Position numbers and translations under genes: made by a program
DNA from: Microvirga terricola
Lineage (GTDB): Bacteria > Pseudomonadota > Alphaproteobacteria > Rhizobiales > Beijerinckiaceae
Direction: 5' to 3'
DNA: 64,000 nucleotides
Assembly (NCBI RefSeq): GCF_011777495.1
Contig: NZ_JAATJS010000002.1
Location: forward strand, 310,001 to 374,000
In this document: positions 24,802-32,435 of the stretch, piece after piece
How positions within the stretch are numbered: position 1 is the first letter of the stretch
Layout: every line of letters starts with the position of its first letter
Notes under the pieces: generated by a model
Told to the model about the DNA's origin: nothing
Database searches by the model: none
The model's input: the letters and a program-made list of their open reading frames with translations, nothing else

Positions 24802-25389
24802 AGTTTATTCCCCAGCCTTTGCCCTTGAGCCACCGAGTAGCGGAGAGCTACCCACTCGCCACAGGGCTTGTGGCGGATGCCCTTTTGAACTGATTCGCAA
24901 CGCTAATACGGAATGGTTAACAAACCCTGATTCGCAGATGCAAGCGATTAACGACATGTCGTCAACAAGATGTCGTTCAAGGCCGCCGTCATGGTGATTC
25001 AGGTCTGTCATTCCGAACCGCGCTGCATTCCCTGAAAAGCTTTGTTTGCAAGGTCTTTTGCCTGCAACGGGCTTCCACCCATAAGGCCGGAAGCTGTCGC
25101 GAGGCCAGTGTTAACGAAACCGGTAAATGAAAGGTTGACGGGGCTCGACCGGCCCTCCGGCCATGCGGGCTCGCCGCCGACCCGCCCGCATTTTTCGGTG
25201 TCGGCGGTAAGGAAGAGTCAACTTCCATGGACGATGGTGGCGAGTGTCAGGCGGGTAACTGAGCGATCCGCGGGGCGCATTTCGAGCAGGGTCCGGCAAG
25301 CCCCCATTGGCGGGCCGTGCTCAAGCAATGGTATGGGGCAAGGCGCGCATGCGCTCGGCTCCAGCAGCGACGTGTGGAGTTCAATCAAG
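24802..25389. promoter_or_regulatory. Divergent ctrA/fliJ regulatory region with GANTC sites
   Basis: This is 588 bp with no gene supported. Facing ctrA it contains three GATTC sites (24892-24896, 24929-24933, 24996-25000). The first two are embedded in a repeated TGATTCGCA (24891 and 24928), and a fourth GANTC (GAGTC) is at 25215-25219. TTAAC half-sites at 24917 and 24948 are 31 bp apart. A 12-bp perfect palindrome ACGACATGTCGT (24951-24962) follows. GANTC is the CcrM methylation target that tunes ctrA transcription in Caulobacter. Function here is inferred. Confidence 0.6.
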
Positions 25390-25794
25390 ATGAAGTCGCG
25401 GGACACGCTCATCCGCCTCAAGCGCTTTCAGGTCGACGACAAGCGTCGGCGCGTGGCGCAGATCGAGATGATGATCGCCGAGTTCGACCGCATGGCGGCC
25501 GACCTTAATCGGGAGATCGCAGCGGAAGAGCATAAGGCCGGTATCTCCGATCCGAACCATTTCGCCTATCCGACCTATGCGCGCGCCGCCGCGGCGCGGC
25601 GCGACAACCTTCTTCAGTCGATCGGGAATCTTCATACCCAGCTCGACGATGCGAAGGCCGAACTGGGCGAGGCGTTCGAGGACTTGAAGCGGGCCGAGAG
25701 CCTGGAAGATCGCGAGCGGTCCGTCGAGCGGACGCTGGAGCAAGCCGCCATCGGACAGATGGGACACAGCCGCGCGCTGCGTGCCACGGCGTAA
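25390..25794 (+). CDS. fliJ: Flagellar export protein FliJ
   Basis: The ATG at 25390 gives 134 residues. The protein is almost wholly alpha-helical coiled coil, opening MKSRDTLIRLKRFQVDDKRR with further charged helices to RALRATA, as in Rhizobiales FliJ. FliJ is a stalk-like chaperone-escort that contacts the FliI ATPase and FlhA in flagellar type III export. fliI is not in the window. The upstream open frame to 25042 is low-complexity and unlikely to be translated. An intrinsic terminator lies 25 bp after the stop. Confidence 0.82.
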   Translation: MKSRDTLIRLKRFQVDDKRRRVAQIEMMIAEFDRMAADLNREIAAEEHKAGISDPNHFAYPTYARAAAARRDNLLQSIGNLHTQLDDAKAELGEAFEDLKRAESLEDRERSVERTLEQAAIGQMGHSRALRATA

Positions 25795-25818
25795 GACAAG
25801 CAGCTTTTGAGTTTCGAG

Positions 25819-25846
25819 AACGCGCCGGTTTCCGGCGCGTTTTTTG
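25819..25846 (+). terminator. Intrinsic terminator after fliJ
   Basis: A 10-bp GC-rich stem AACGCGCCGG/CCGGCGCGTT with loop TTT is followed by six T. Its end is 5 bp from the stop of the convergent GNAT gene. Confidence 0.88.
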
Positions 25847-25851
25847 TTGGC

Positions 25852-26448
25852 TTAGTCGAAAAGCGGAATCTGCGGCGCGGCCTCGCGCGGCAGCGCGCCC
25901 GTCACGCGCGGATCGTCATCCACCTCGATGGCGAACTTGTAAGGAACGAAGCCCGAGCGGCGGTAGAAGTCGAGCGCTGAGGGGTGATCGTAGTTGCAGG
26001 TGTGAACGAAAAAACGGCCGATGGGCCGGGCGAAGGCGCGGGTGATGGCCTCGTTCATCAGGAAGCGGCCCGCCCCCTTGCCGATGGTTCCGGGCACAAG
26101 GCCGAGAAAGCCCAATTCGGCTTCGCCCGCGACGCGGAAATCGAGTTCGAGCAGCCCGACATCGGCGGTACCGTCGTGTAATGCATAGGCCTCGACCTTC
26201 GGATCGTCGAGGATCGCCGCCAGTTCCTCATCCGAAATCGTGATCCGGCTGAACCACAGCCATGGCTCGCCCACACGCCGGAACAGGGCGCGATAGCGGT
26301 CACGGTCGCCTGTCAGCCGTTGAAGCGACCACCCGTCGGGCAAGGTCGCCGGCGACAGGGCGGGCGCCTCGCGCATCTCCAGATAGGTGACGATCGACGC
26401 GATCTTGCCGGGTGGCAGATCGGTATAGCCGGAGAGGTTCAGTTCCAC
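25852..26448 (-). CDS. GNAT-family N-acetyltransferase
   Basis: The GTG at 26448 is the likeliest start (198 residues); a TTG 60 bp further out is possible. The GNAT fold shows GEAELGFLGLVPGTIGKGAGRFLM, whose GxGxG-like acetyl-CoA loop and following helix are diagnostic. HTCNYDHPSALDFYRRSGFVPYK is motif B. The N-terminal 60 residues contain MELNLSGYTDLPPGKIASI, a helical cap seen in a Rhizobiales group of unknown substrate. It acts on an amine substrate in the cytoplasm. Confidence 0.85.
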   Translation of the reverse strand: MELNLSGYTDLPPGKIASIVTYLEMREAPALSPATLPDGWSLQRLTGDRDRYRALFRRVGEPWLWFSRITISDEELAAILDDPKVEAYALHDGTADVGLLELDFRVAGEAELGFLGLVPGTIGKGAGRFLMNEAITRAFARPIGRFFVHTCNYDHPSALDFYRRSGFVPYKFAIEVDDDPRVTGALPREAAPQIPLFD

Positions 26449-26655
26449 GGGGAGGCCTCGTCGGGTGGGAAGATCAGCCGATGTCTCATGGGGCGGTGAC
26501 GAGCGCAAGCATGGTGGAGCGGGGCCCCCTCCTGCTCTTCCGAATGACCTCTGTCGAGCCGACCGGGTGGCCGCTCGTCGCGGGACGCAATCCCCCCCTT
26601 GCGGAATATAGGGGGGTGGGGCACAGAGAAGGGAACCAGGAGCCGGGCCGCCTCA

Positions 26656-27651
26656 ATGAAGAATGTGCGTGAGTTCATTTGGCCTGTGATCGGGCTTGTG
26701 GCGGTTGTCGTCTCCGGTTGGCTTCTCTATCGCGAGCTTCGTGGCCTCTCCCTGGAGGCCGTGTGGGACAGTCTGAAGGCGGTTCCGACACACCGTTACG
26801 CCTTGGCCGGACTCTCCACGCTCGTCGCCTATGCCGCGCTCGCCTGGTACGACCGCATCGCGCTTCTGCATCTGGGCGTGCGGCACATCTCCTGGTTCTT
26901 CGTCTCGATGACATCGTTCACCACCTACGCGCTGTCACACAATATTGGCGCGTCGGTGTTTTCCGGCGCGCTCGTGCGCTACCGGGCCTATACGTCCAAG
27001 GGCTTGAACGCGGCGCAGATCGCCGTCCTCGTGGCGCTGTGTTCCTTCACCTTCGGTCTCGGCACCATTCTTCTTGGCGGTATCGTCCTGACGGTGGACC
27101 CGACGCTGCTGCACCGCCTCGAAGAACTGTTGCCCTCGGCCCTGACGAACCCGGCGACCGCGCGCATCGTCGGCGTCCTGCTGCTCGGCTTCGTCCTGCT
27201 CTACGCGGCGGGTTCCATCCTGCGTCTGCCGCCTCTCGCCATCCGCAAGGCGAGGCTCGAATATCCGCGCCCGTCGATCATGTGGCGGCAGTTGGTCGCC
27301 GCGCCGCTCGAATTGCTCGGGGCCGCGGGCATCATCTATTTCGTCCTTCCCGCCCATCTCGAACCCAGCTTCCTGGTGGTGCTCGCGGTGTTCCTGGCCT
27401 CATTCTCAGCGGCCCTCGTCAGCCACGCGCCGGGCGGGCTCGGCGTTTTTGAAATCGTGTTCTTGACCGCGATGCCTGACATTCCGAAGGCGGATGTGCT
27501 GGCGGCGCTCATCGTGTTCCGCCTGTTCTACCTGCTCATCCCGTTTGCGCTGTCGATCGTCGTCGTGCTGCTCTTCGAGCGCGCGCGGCTGGCCCAGGCC
27601 CTGCGTCGCCGGATGGGGGGAGAAGTCGACCCGCCCCCGCCGGCGGCCTGA
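26656..27651 (+). CDS. Lysylphosphatidylglycerol-synthase-like transmembrane protein (UPF0104)
   Basis: The ATG at 26656 gives 331 residues with eight or so membrane helices of the LPG_synthase_TM/YbhN family. It has the conserved SHNIGASVFSGALVRYRAYTS loop and ALVSHAPGGLGVFEIVFL. It lacks the cytosolic aminoacyl-transferase domain of MprF, so it is either a flippase-like subunit or a stand-alone membrane protein of unknown function. It runs into a SAM methyltransferase gene 8 bp downstream, probably co-transcribed. Confidence 0.82.
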   Translation: MKNVREFIWPVIGLVAVVVSGWLLYRELRGLSLEAVWDSLKAVPTHRYALAGLSTLVAYAALAWYDRIALLHLGVRHISWFFVSMTSFTTYALSHNIGASVFSGALVRYRAYTSKGLNAAQIAVLVALCSFTFGLGTILLGGIVLTVDPTLLHRLEELLPSALTNPATARIVGVLLLGFVLLYAAGSILRLPPLAIRKARLEYPRPSIMWRQLVAAPLELLGAAGIIYFVLPAHLEPSFLVVLAVFLASFSAALVSHAPGGLGVFEIVFLTAMPDIPKADVLAALIVFRLFYLLIPFALSIVVVLLFERARLAQALRRRMGGEVDPPPPAA

Positions 27652-27659
27652 GAGGCGTC

Positions 27660-28487
27660 ATGACGGTCTTCTTTCGAAGGCTGCGCTTCGGTCTCTCGAC
27701 GCTTTTCGGAATCAAGCCCCTCGGCTTTTTCATTCCTTACCGCTATGCCGCCGGCGTCGAGGCCAGCGACTATCCCGCGTTGCGTCCGCTCTTCGAGGCG
27801 TCGCTGGCGAGTTTCCAAAGCGTGCTCGATGCCATCGAAAGCCATGCCGAGGAGCTTCGCCGGATCAGGGACGGCGAAGGGCCGGCGCGTTTCGATCAGG
27901 ATTGGTTTCCCCGTCTCGATGCAGCAGCGGCCTATGCCAGCGTCCGGCGGGAAAAGCCCGCGCGCATCGTGGAGATCGGCTCCGGGCATTCCACGCGCTT
28001 CATGGCCCAGGCGGTCAAGGATGGAGGGCTTGCAACCCGCATCACCTGCATCGACCCGGCCCCGCGCGCCGCGTTGACGCGGTTAGGGGTGGAGCATCAG
28101 CCGGTTTTGCTGAAGGACGCCGACCCGGCCGTGTTCGAAGGCCTGAGGGCGGGGGACATTCTCTTCATCGATTCCAGCCACATCGCCATGCCGGGCACGG
28201 ATGTGGACCGGCTGTTTCTGGACGTCCTGCCGCGCCTTGCTTCCGGCGCGCTCGTCCACATCCACGACATCACGCTGCCCGAGGCCTATCCGGAGGCCTG
28301 GAGCTGGCGGTCCTACAACGAGCAGATCCCGGTCGGAACGCTGCTGCAAGGCGGCGGCTATGAGATCGATTTTGCCAGCCATTTCGTCGCGCGGCACATC
28401 CTGCCGGGCCGGGAGGGTGGCATTCTTGCAGAGTTGCCGCTGCCGGTCGGTGCGTTCGAGACGAGTCTCTGGCTCAGAAAACGGTGA
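27660..28487 (+). CDS. Class I SAM-dependent methyltransferase (Methyltransf_24)
   Basis: The 275-residue soluble protein has SAM-binding motif RIVEIGSGHSTRFMAQ, acidic loop TRITCIDPAP, GDILFIDSSHIAM and a C-terminal HIHDITLPEAYPEAW. The DSSH motif and IHDI are typical of Methyltransf_24/cephalosporin-hydroxylase-like families that modify sugars or polyketides. The partner substrate is unknown. The gene follows the membrane protein with 8 bp spacing and ends 3 bp from the convergent Fis-domain gene. Confidence 0.78.
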   Translation: MTVFFRRLRFGLSTLFGIKPLGFFIPYRYAAGVEASDYPALRPLFEASLASFQSVLDAIESHAEELRRIRDGEGPARFDQDWFPRLDAAAAYASVRREKPARIVEIGSGHSTRFMAQAVKDGGLATRITCIDPAPRAALTRLGVEHQPVLLKDADPAVFEGLRAGDILFIDSSHIAMPGTDVDRLFLDVLPRLASGALVHIHDITLPEAYPEAWSWRSYNEQIPVGTLLQGGGYEIDFASHFVARHILPGREGGILAELPLPVGAFETSLWLRKR

Positions 28488-28490
28488 GGG

Positions 28491-28787
28491 TTAGGCGGCC
28501 TGGCGCCGCTGCCCCGGCTCCGGCACCAGGATGCCCGCTTCCATATATTCGTTCAGCTTGTTGCGCAGGGTCCGGATCGAGATTCCGAGGATCTTGGCCG
28601 CATGGGTGCGGTTGCCCACACAATAGTCCAAGGTATCGAGAATGAGATGCCGCTCCACATCGGCCACGGTCCGGCCGATCATGACCCAGCGGGCCGTTTC
28701 CGGGCCCGGAGCGGGGGAGGGGGACGCTGAAAGGGGCTGTTCCGACAAATCGCGATCTCTTGCAAGCTTTTGGCAAGAGCGATTCAT
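28491..28787 (-). CDS. Stand-alone Fis-type HTH protein resembling the FlbD C-terminus
   Basis: The 98-residue protein has residues about 38-82 (GRTVADVERHLILDTLD, GNRTHAAKILGISIRTLRNKL) forming the Fis/HTH_8 domain found at the C-terminus of sigma-54 activators, closest in wording to FlbD. There is no receiver and no AAA+ domain. The first 35 residues are Pro/Ser rich. A CtrA-box-like site (28801-28815) ends only 13 bp before this ATG, and an internal ATG at 28682 would give just the Fis domain, so the start is uncertain. It is a candidate flagellar or cell-cycle DNA-binding protein. Confidence 0.8.
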   Translation of the reverse strand: MNRSCQKLARDRDLSEQPLSASPSPAPGPETARWVMIGRTVADVERHLILDTLDYCVGNRTHAAKILGISIRTLRNKLNEYMEAGILVPEPGQRRQAA

Positions 28788-28800
28788 GCCCGAAACATGG

Positions 28801-28815
28801 TTAGTGAACCCTTAA
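28801..28815. promoter_or_regulatory. CtrA-box-like site upstream of Fis-domain gene
   Basis: TTAG-N7-TTAA is one mismatch from TTAA-N7-TTAA. It lies 13 bp upstream of the annotated ATG. A GATTC (GANTC) site is at 28781-28785. The proximity would suit either repression of this start or activation of a promoter serving the internal ATG at 28682. Confidence 0.5.
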
Positions 28816-28840
28816 TGGGCGGGCAAAAGTCCACCAAAGG

Positions 28841-28868
28841 AAAAGGCGCCGCCTGGAAGGCAGCGCCT
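28841..28868 (-). terminator. Intrinsic terminator after sciP
   Basis: An 11-bp stem with one wobble pair (28844-28854 with 28858-28868) and loop of three, followed on the minus strand by four T. It starts 28 bp after the sciP stop. Confidence 0.7.
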
Positions 28869-28896
28869 CGTCCCTTGGAGGTCAGGGGGAAAGGTT

Positions 28897-29172
28897 TTAC
28901 TGGCGGTATTGCTGGATGCGCGTGGTGCGCAGGCCGGCCAGGCCATGCTGATCGATGGAAAGCTGCCAGCTCAGGAATTCTTCCGTGGTCAGCGTGTAAC
29001 GCTGGCAGGCTTCCTCAAGGCTCAAGAGGCCCCCGCGGACGGCGGCAACGACCTCAGCCTTGCGGCGGATGACCCATCGACGCGTGGAAGATGGGGGAAG
29101 ATCGGCAATCGTCAGGGGACTGCCGTCAGGCCCAATGACATACTTGGCCCTTGGGCGGTGGGGTTCGGTCAT
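28897..29172 (-). CDS. sciP: CtrA inhibitor SciP (DUF1153)
   Basis: The ATG at 29172 gives 91 residues of the DUF1153 family: KYVIGPDGSPLTIADLPP, RRWVIRRKAEVVAAVRGG, LLSLEEACQRYTLTTEEFLS and LRTTRIQQYR. This is nearly the Caulobacter SciP sequence. SciP is a small helix-turn-helix protein that binds CtrA and DNA and prevents CtrA from activating transcription in G1 cells. CtrA-like boxes upstream suggest CtrA activates its own inhibitor gene here, as in Caulobacter. It is 4 kb from ctrA. Confidence 0.93.
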   Translation of the reverse strand: MTEPHRPRAKYVIGPDGSPLTIADLPPSSTRRWVIRRKAEVVAAVRGGLLSLEEACQRYTLTTEEFLSWQLSIDQHGLAGLRTTRIQQYRQ

Positions 29173-29229
29173 GATACGCTCACACAAAAATTCAACGACC
29201 TCGTTGAGCCTGAAACTACGCGACGGGGT

Positions 29230-29244
29230 TTAATGTTTTCCTAA
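29230..29244. promoter_or_regulatory. CtrA-box-like site before sciP (proximal)
   Basis: TTAA-N7-CTAA is seven of eight consensus bases. It ends 57 bp before the sciP ATG, so a box centred near -35 would leave about a 30-base leader. Confidence 0.6.
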
Positions 29245-29290
29245 GCGCGCAAAAGACGTTGCGGGGCGTGCCTCGATTTGGCCCTAATGG

Positions 29291-29305
29291 TTAAAGCGCC
29301 CTTAT
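29291..29305. promoter_or_regulatory. CtrA-box-like site between sciP and mnmA (distal)
   Basis: TTAA-N7-TTAT matches seven of eight consensus bases. It lies 118 bp from sciP and 100 bp from the mnmA start. It may serve sciP as a second site, or mnmA; the direction is undetermined. Confidence 0.5.
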
Positions 29306-29405
29306 TTCGGTGCTCCGTCACTGGAACATTGGAACCGCAATCGCTATAGAAGGCCTTTGGCCCCCCTCCCGTGCGCCGCCTTGAACGGCGCCTCTGGACG
29401 GAACG

Positions 29406-30557
29406 ATGCTCAACTCACTCGATCTTCCCAAGGACCCGTCAAAGACCCGCGTCGTCGTCGCGATGTCGGGCGGCGTGGATTCCTCCGTCGTCGCAGCCCT
29501 TCTCAAGCGGGAAGGCTATGACGTGCTCGGCATTACGCTTCAGCTTTACGATCACGGCGAGGCCGCGCATCGCAAAGGCGCCTGCTGCGCGGGACAGGAC
29601 ATCTATGATGCCCGCCGCGTCGCCGAAGCCATCGGCATTCCCCATTACGTGCTCGATTACGAAGCCCGCTTCCGCGAGGCGGTGATCGACCGCTTCACCC
29701 AGAGCTATCTCGCCGGCGAAACGCCTATTCCGTGCGTGGAATGTAACCGCTCCATCAAGTTCCGCGACCTGTTGGAGACGGCGAAGGAGCTGGGCGCGGA
29801 TATTCTGGCGACCGGGCATTATGTGGCCAGCCGGGCCCTGCCCGATGGCCGCCGCGCGCTGCACCGCGCCGCCGATCCGGACCGGGACCAGAGCTATTTC
29901 CTTTATGCCACGACGCCCGAGCAGCTGAGCCTGCTGCGCTTCCCCTTGGGCGAATTGCCGAAGGACGAAACCCGGGCACTCGCCCGTGAGTTCGGCCTGA
30001 CGGTCGCCGAGAAGGCCGACAGCCAGGATATCTGCTTCGTCACCCAGGGGCGCTACAGCGACGTCATCGAGCGCCTGAAGCCGGGAGCCGTCCAGGGCGG
30101 CGAGATCGTCCATGTGGACGGCCGGGTGCTGGGACGTCACGAAGGCATCATCCATTATACGGTCGGGCAGAGGAGGGGGCTTGGCCTCTCCACGGGCGAG
30201 CCGCTTTATGTGGTTCGTCTCGACGCCAAGGAGGCGCGCGTCATCGTCGGCCCCCGCGAGGCGCTGGCGACCCGGCTCATCCGCATCGACGAGGTGAACT
30301 GGCTCGGCGACCAGCCGCTCGAGAGCCTGGGCGAGGAGGGGCTGGAGGTGGCCGTGCGCGTCCGCTCCACCCGCGAGCCGCGCCCGGCGATCCTGCGCTA
30401 TGGCGTGGATGGCGCGACGGTGGAGCTTTTGGCAGCGGAAGATGGGGTGTCTCCCGGTCAAGCTTGTGTCATCTATGAGAGCGATACTCCCCGGGCCCGC
30501 GTGCTCGGCGGGGGCACCATCGTTCGCACCGTTGCCGAAGCCGCCGCCGCGGCCTGA
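29406..30557 (+). CDS. mnmA: tRNA-specific 2-thiouridylase MnmA
   Basis: The 383-residue enzyme makes 2-thiouridine at position 34 of tRNA for Lys, Glu and Gln. It has PP-loop ATP site [10 protein letters not shown] (about residues 19-28), nucleophile/thiol Cys in [11 protein letters not shown] (about 110) and catalytic Cys in ADSQDICFV (about 210). The GHYVAS segment and a C-terminal beta-barrel with [11 protein letters not shown] are also present. It accepts sulfur from the IscS/Tus relay in the cytoplasm. It is followed by the PmtA-like gene after 21 bp. Confidence 0.95.
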   Translation: MLNSLDLPKDPSKTRVVVAMSGGVDSSVVAALLKREGYDVLGITLQLYDHGEAAHRKGACCAGQDIYDARRVAEAIGIPHYVLDYEARFREAVIDRFTQSYLAGETPIPCVECNRSIKFRDLLETAKELGADILATGHYVASRALPDGRRALHRAADPDRDQSYFLYATTPEQLSLLRFPLGELPKDETRALAREFGLTVAEKADSQDICFVTQGRYSDVIERLKPGAVQGGEIVHVDGRVLGRHEGIIHYTVGQRRGLGLSTGEPLYVVRLDAKEARVIVGPREALATRLIRIDEVNWLGDQPLESLGEEGLEVAVRVRSTREPRPAILRYGVDGATVELLAAEDGVSPGQACVIYESDTPRARVLGGGTIVRTVAEAAAAA

Positions 30558-30578
30558 GGCCTCATTTAAGGGACCCGC

Positions 30579-31220
30579 ATGACGGAAGGACCGACCACGG
30601 CCCTGATGCGCAAGGCTTATGCGCGCTGGGCGCCGATCTATGACCTTATCTATGACAAGCTGACCGAGCCGGCGGCTCGGGCCGCCGTCAACGCGACCGT
30701 TGCCTGCGGTCCGCGGGTTCTGGAAGCGGGCGTCGGCACCGGCCTGTCGCTTGGTTACTATCCAAAGACCGCCGAGGTTTATGGGGTCGATCTGTCCGAG
30801 GACATGCTCAAGCGGGCGCAGGAGAAGGTCGAGAAACGCGGCCTGACCCATGTCAAAAGCCTGCAGGTCATGGACGTGACCCATCTCGCTTTCGCCGACG
30901 AGATGTTCGATGCGGTCACCGCGCAGTTCATCATCACCCTCGTGCCCGACCCGGAAAAGGCGCTCTCGGAATTCGCCCGCGTGCTGAAACCCGGCGGTGA
31001 GATCGTGCTCGCCAACCATTTCGGCCAGCCCTCCGGCCCCATTGCGACGCTTGAGGAAATCGCCGCGCCGCTTGCCAAGGCCATCGGCTGGAGCTCGTCC
31101 TTCAAGGCTACGCGGGTCGAGGAATGGGCGCGCAGCACCGGCTGCATGGAGGTCGTGGAGCTGCGCTCGCTCTTCCCAGCGGGCTTCTTCAAGCTCATGC
31201 GGATTAGGAAACGCGCTTAA
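30579..31220 (+). CDS. Class I SAM methyltransferase, PmtA-like (phosphatidylethanolamine N-methyltransferase type)
   Basis: The 213 residues have motif I VLEAGVGTGLSLGYY, motif II VYGVDLSEDML, FDAVTAQFIITLV and LKPGGEIVLANHF. The length, the YARWAPIYDLIYDK opening and the YGVDLSEDMLKRAQEKVEKRGL wording resemble the Rhodobacter-type PmtA, which methylates phosphatidylethanolamine to phosphatidylcholine. A ubiquinone/menaquinone-type methyltransferase remains possible. The gene follows mnmA, an unrelated function. Confidence 0.72.
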   Translation: MTEGPTTALMRKAYARWAPIYDLIYDKLTEPAARAAVNATVACGPRVLEAGVGTGLSLGYYPKTAEVYGVDLSEDMLKRAQEKVEKRGLTHVKSLQVMDVTHLAFADEMFDAVTAQFIITLVPDPEKALSEFARVLKPGGEIVLANHFGQPSGPIATLEEIAAPLAKAIGWSSSFKATRVEEWARSTGCMEVVELRSLFPAGFFKLMRIRKRA

Positions 31221-31302
31221 AGCCCCTCTCGACTGACTTTCGGCGGCCAAGCCCTATCTATTTGAAGAGCGACGCGGGTTCCTCAGGACGGAGGATGCTC
31301 CC

Positions 31303-31521
31303 ATGCGTATTTTCATGTTCTCCTCGCAGAGCAGGGACGATCTTCATGCTTTCGCGGGCGACGAGGCAGGCAGCAAGCTGCCGACCAAATACGGCCCCTG
31401 GGGCCTGACCGGCACCCTCCATTCCCGCGAAGCCCCGCCCCACAACTTCGCCCGCCGCGCCATCGAAAAATCGATTGCAGCCGAGGGGTTCCAGCTTTGG
31501 CGCACGAAGCCGAAGGGGTGA
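31303..31521 (+). CDS. Small conserved protein of unknown function
   Basis: The 72-residue hydrophilic protein begins MRIFMFSSQSRDDLHAFAGD and ends FARRAIEKSIAAEGFQLWRTK. GGAGG eight bases upstream is a strong ribosome site. No transmembrane helix or signal peptide is seen. It looks like the short conserved protein found in many Rhizobiales, but I cannot name a family. Confidence 0.6.
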   Translation: MRIFMFSSQSRDDLHAFAGDEAGSKLPTKYGPWGLTGTLHSREAPPHNFARRAIEKSIAAEGFQLWRTKPKG

Positions 31522-31647
31522 GGTTGAAAAGGTGTGGCACCTAATTCGCGACAAATCCGCAGCGTAGCCGCGGGTCTTCCTTGACACCGGGCCAGAACCT
31601 TTTCTATATCGCCCTCACTTGACCTCGGGGCCTGCCCCGGTGCCTGT

Positions 31648-31724
31648 GGCGGAGTAGCTCAGTTGGTCAGAGCAGAGGAATCATAATCCTTGTGTCGGGA
31701 GTTCAAATCTCTCCTCCGCTACCA
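31648..31724 (+). tRNA. tRNA-Met elongator (anticodon CAT)
   Basis: This is a 77-base cloverleaf. The acceptor is GGCGGAG with CTCCGCT and a G-U first pair, the D-arm contains AGCTCAGTTGGTCAGAGC, and the anticodon stem AGGAA/TCCTT has loop ATCATAA. The T-loop is GTTCAAAT and the terminal ACCA is encoded. The first acceptor pair and anticodon arm favour elongator tRNA-Met over initiator or tRNA-Ile2. Confidence 0.9.
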
Positions 31725-31732
31725 CTCTCTAA

Positions 31733-31767
31733 AGACCTGCATTTCTCAGTAAAATACTGAAAGGTCT
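31733..31767 (+). terminator. Imperfect hairpin downstream of tRNA-Met (weak)
   Basis: AGACCT pairs with AGGTCT, and internally TCAGTA with TACTGA around AAA, with a bulge on the 5' side. There is no strong T run, so termination is only a possibility. Processing of the tRNA 3' end is an alternative. Confidence 0.3.
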
Positions 31768-31831
31768 CACGAAATTGCGGCTCTCGTTTCGGCGGCCTGT
31801 TGCGCCGCATGTTTGCGTGCGAAGTGATTGC

Positions 31832-32209
31832 CTAGAACGGATACGGTTCACACGCGATTCCGTCACGGTCTCGGTCAAGGCTTTCTCTGTATCCCGCGAA
31901 GCCCTTGTACAGGGGCGTGACACCGATCAGCCGAGCAGATGCGCAATCGGGAATGTAGCGGGCCTGAAGCAGCGCTTGGTTCGACGGCCAGAGGTTGGAA
32001 TTCCAAACCCAAGCGTAGAGAAGATAGGCCGCGATAGCGAACAGCGCGGCGAGAATCATGGCGCTGTTCGAGGACCAGCGCTTCTTGCGAAAATTCCGTT
32101 TCTTGAAACTCGCCTCCGAAACAGCCTGAAACCGGCGCTTGAGCTTCTGCGCTTCTTGCCCGGGGTCACGGCCCGTGTGAACGGACCAACCTTTTGCTTT
32201 GCCCTTCAT
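31832..32209 (-). CDS. Membrane-anchored excalibur-domain protein
   Basis: The ATG at 32209, preceded by GGGGGAAAG, gives 125 residues: a basic N-terminal half, one membrane helix (SAMILAALFAIAAYLLYAWVW) and a C-terminal domain of about 45 residues ending DRDRDGIACEPYPF. That end is the excalibur signature, a Ca-binding loop DxDxDGxxCE with a Cys pairing to the earlier PDCASA. Excalibur domains occur on extracytoplasmic proteins, including nucleases. Here there is no nuclease domain. Function is unknown. Confidence 0.75.
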   Translation of the reverse strand: MKGKAKGWSVHTGRDPGQEAQKLKRRFQAVSEASFKKRNFRKKRWSSNSAMILAALFAIAAYLLYAWVWNSNLWPSNQALLQARYIPDCASARLIGVTPLYKGFAGYRESLDRDRDGIACEPYPF

Positions 32210-32366
32210 CTTTCCCCCAGTAATGCGCAATGAGACCGTTCTGGCCAGCATTCAGTTGTCGAGGGGTTCTGCACTCGAAGGTTAGCTTATTGGCCTCGTT
32301 GGCACAGCCGACGGTCGTTCAGTCTTTCGGAGTAGAGAAGGCTTCAGCTCGATCTGACGGAAGTGC

Positions 32367-32390
32367 GAGAGGGCGCTGTCGCGCCCTCTC
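32367..32390 (-). terminator. GC-rich hairpin downstream of chemoreceptor
   Basis: A perfect 10-bp stem GAGAGGGCGC/GCGCCCTCTC with TGTC loop lies 45 bp after the chemoreceptor stop. It lacks a T run, so it may be a Rho-assisted or attenuating structure. Confidence 0.45.
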
Positions 32391-32435
32391 TTGAAATGAG
32401 TTCGAAGCGCGGCTCATCGTGGAACCGCCCTCGCT

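Noticed and set aside
25111-25126. CtrA box near fliJ
   Set aside because: TTAA is followed by GTAA/TAA at 8-9 bases, not 7, so it does not fit the consensus.
25042-25389. Long N-terminal extension of fliJ
   Set aside because: Low-complexity Pro/Ser/Arg sequence without homology. FliJ homologues begin at the MKSRD motif at 25390, and the region is the ctrA/fliJ promoter.
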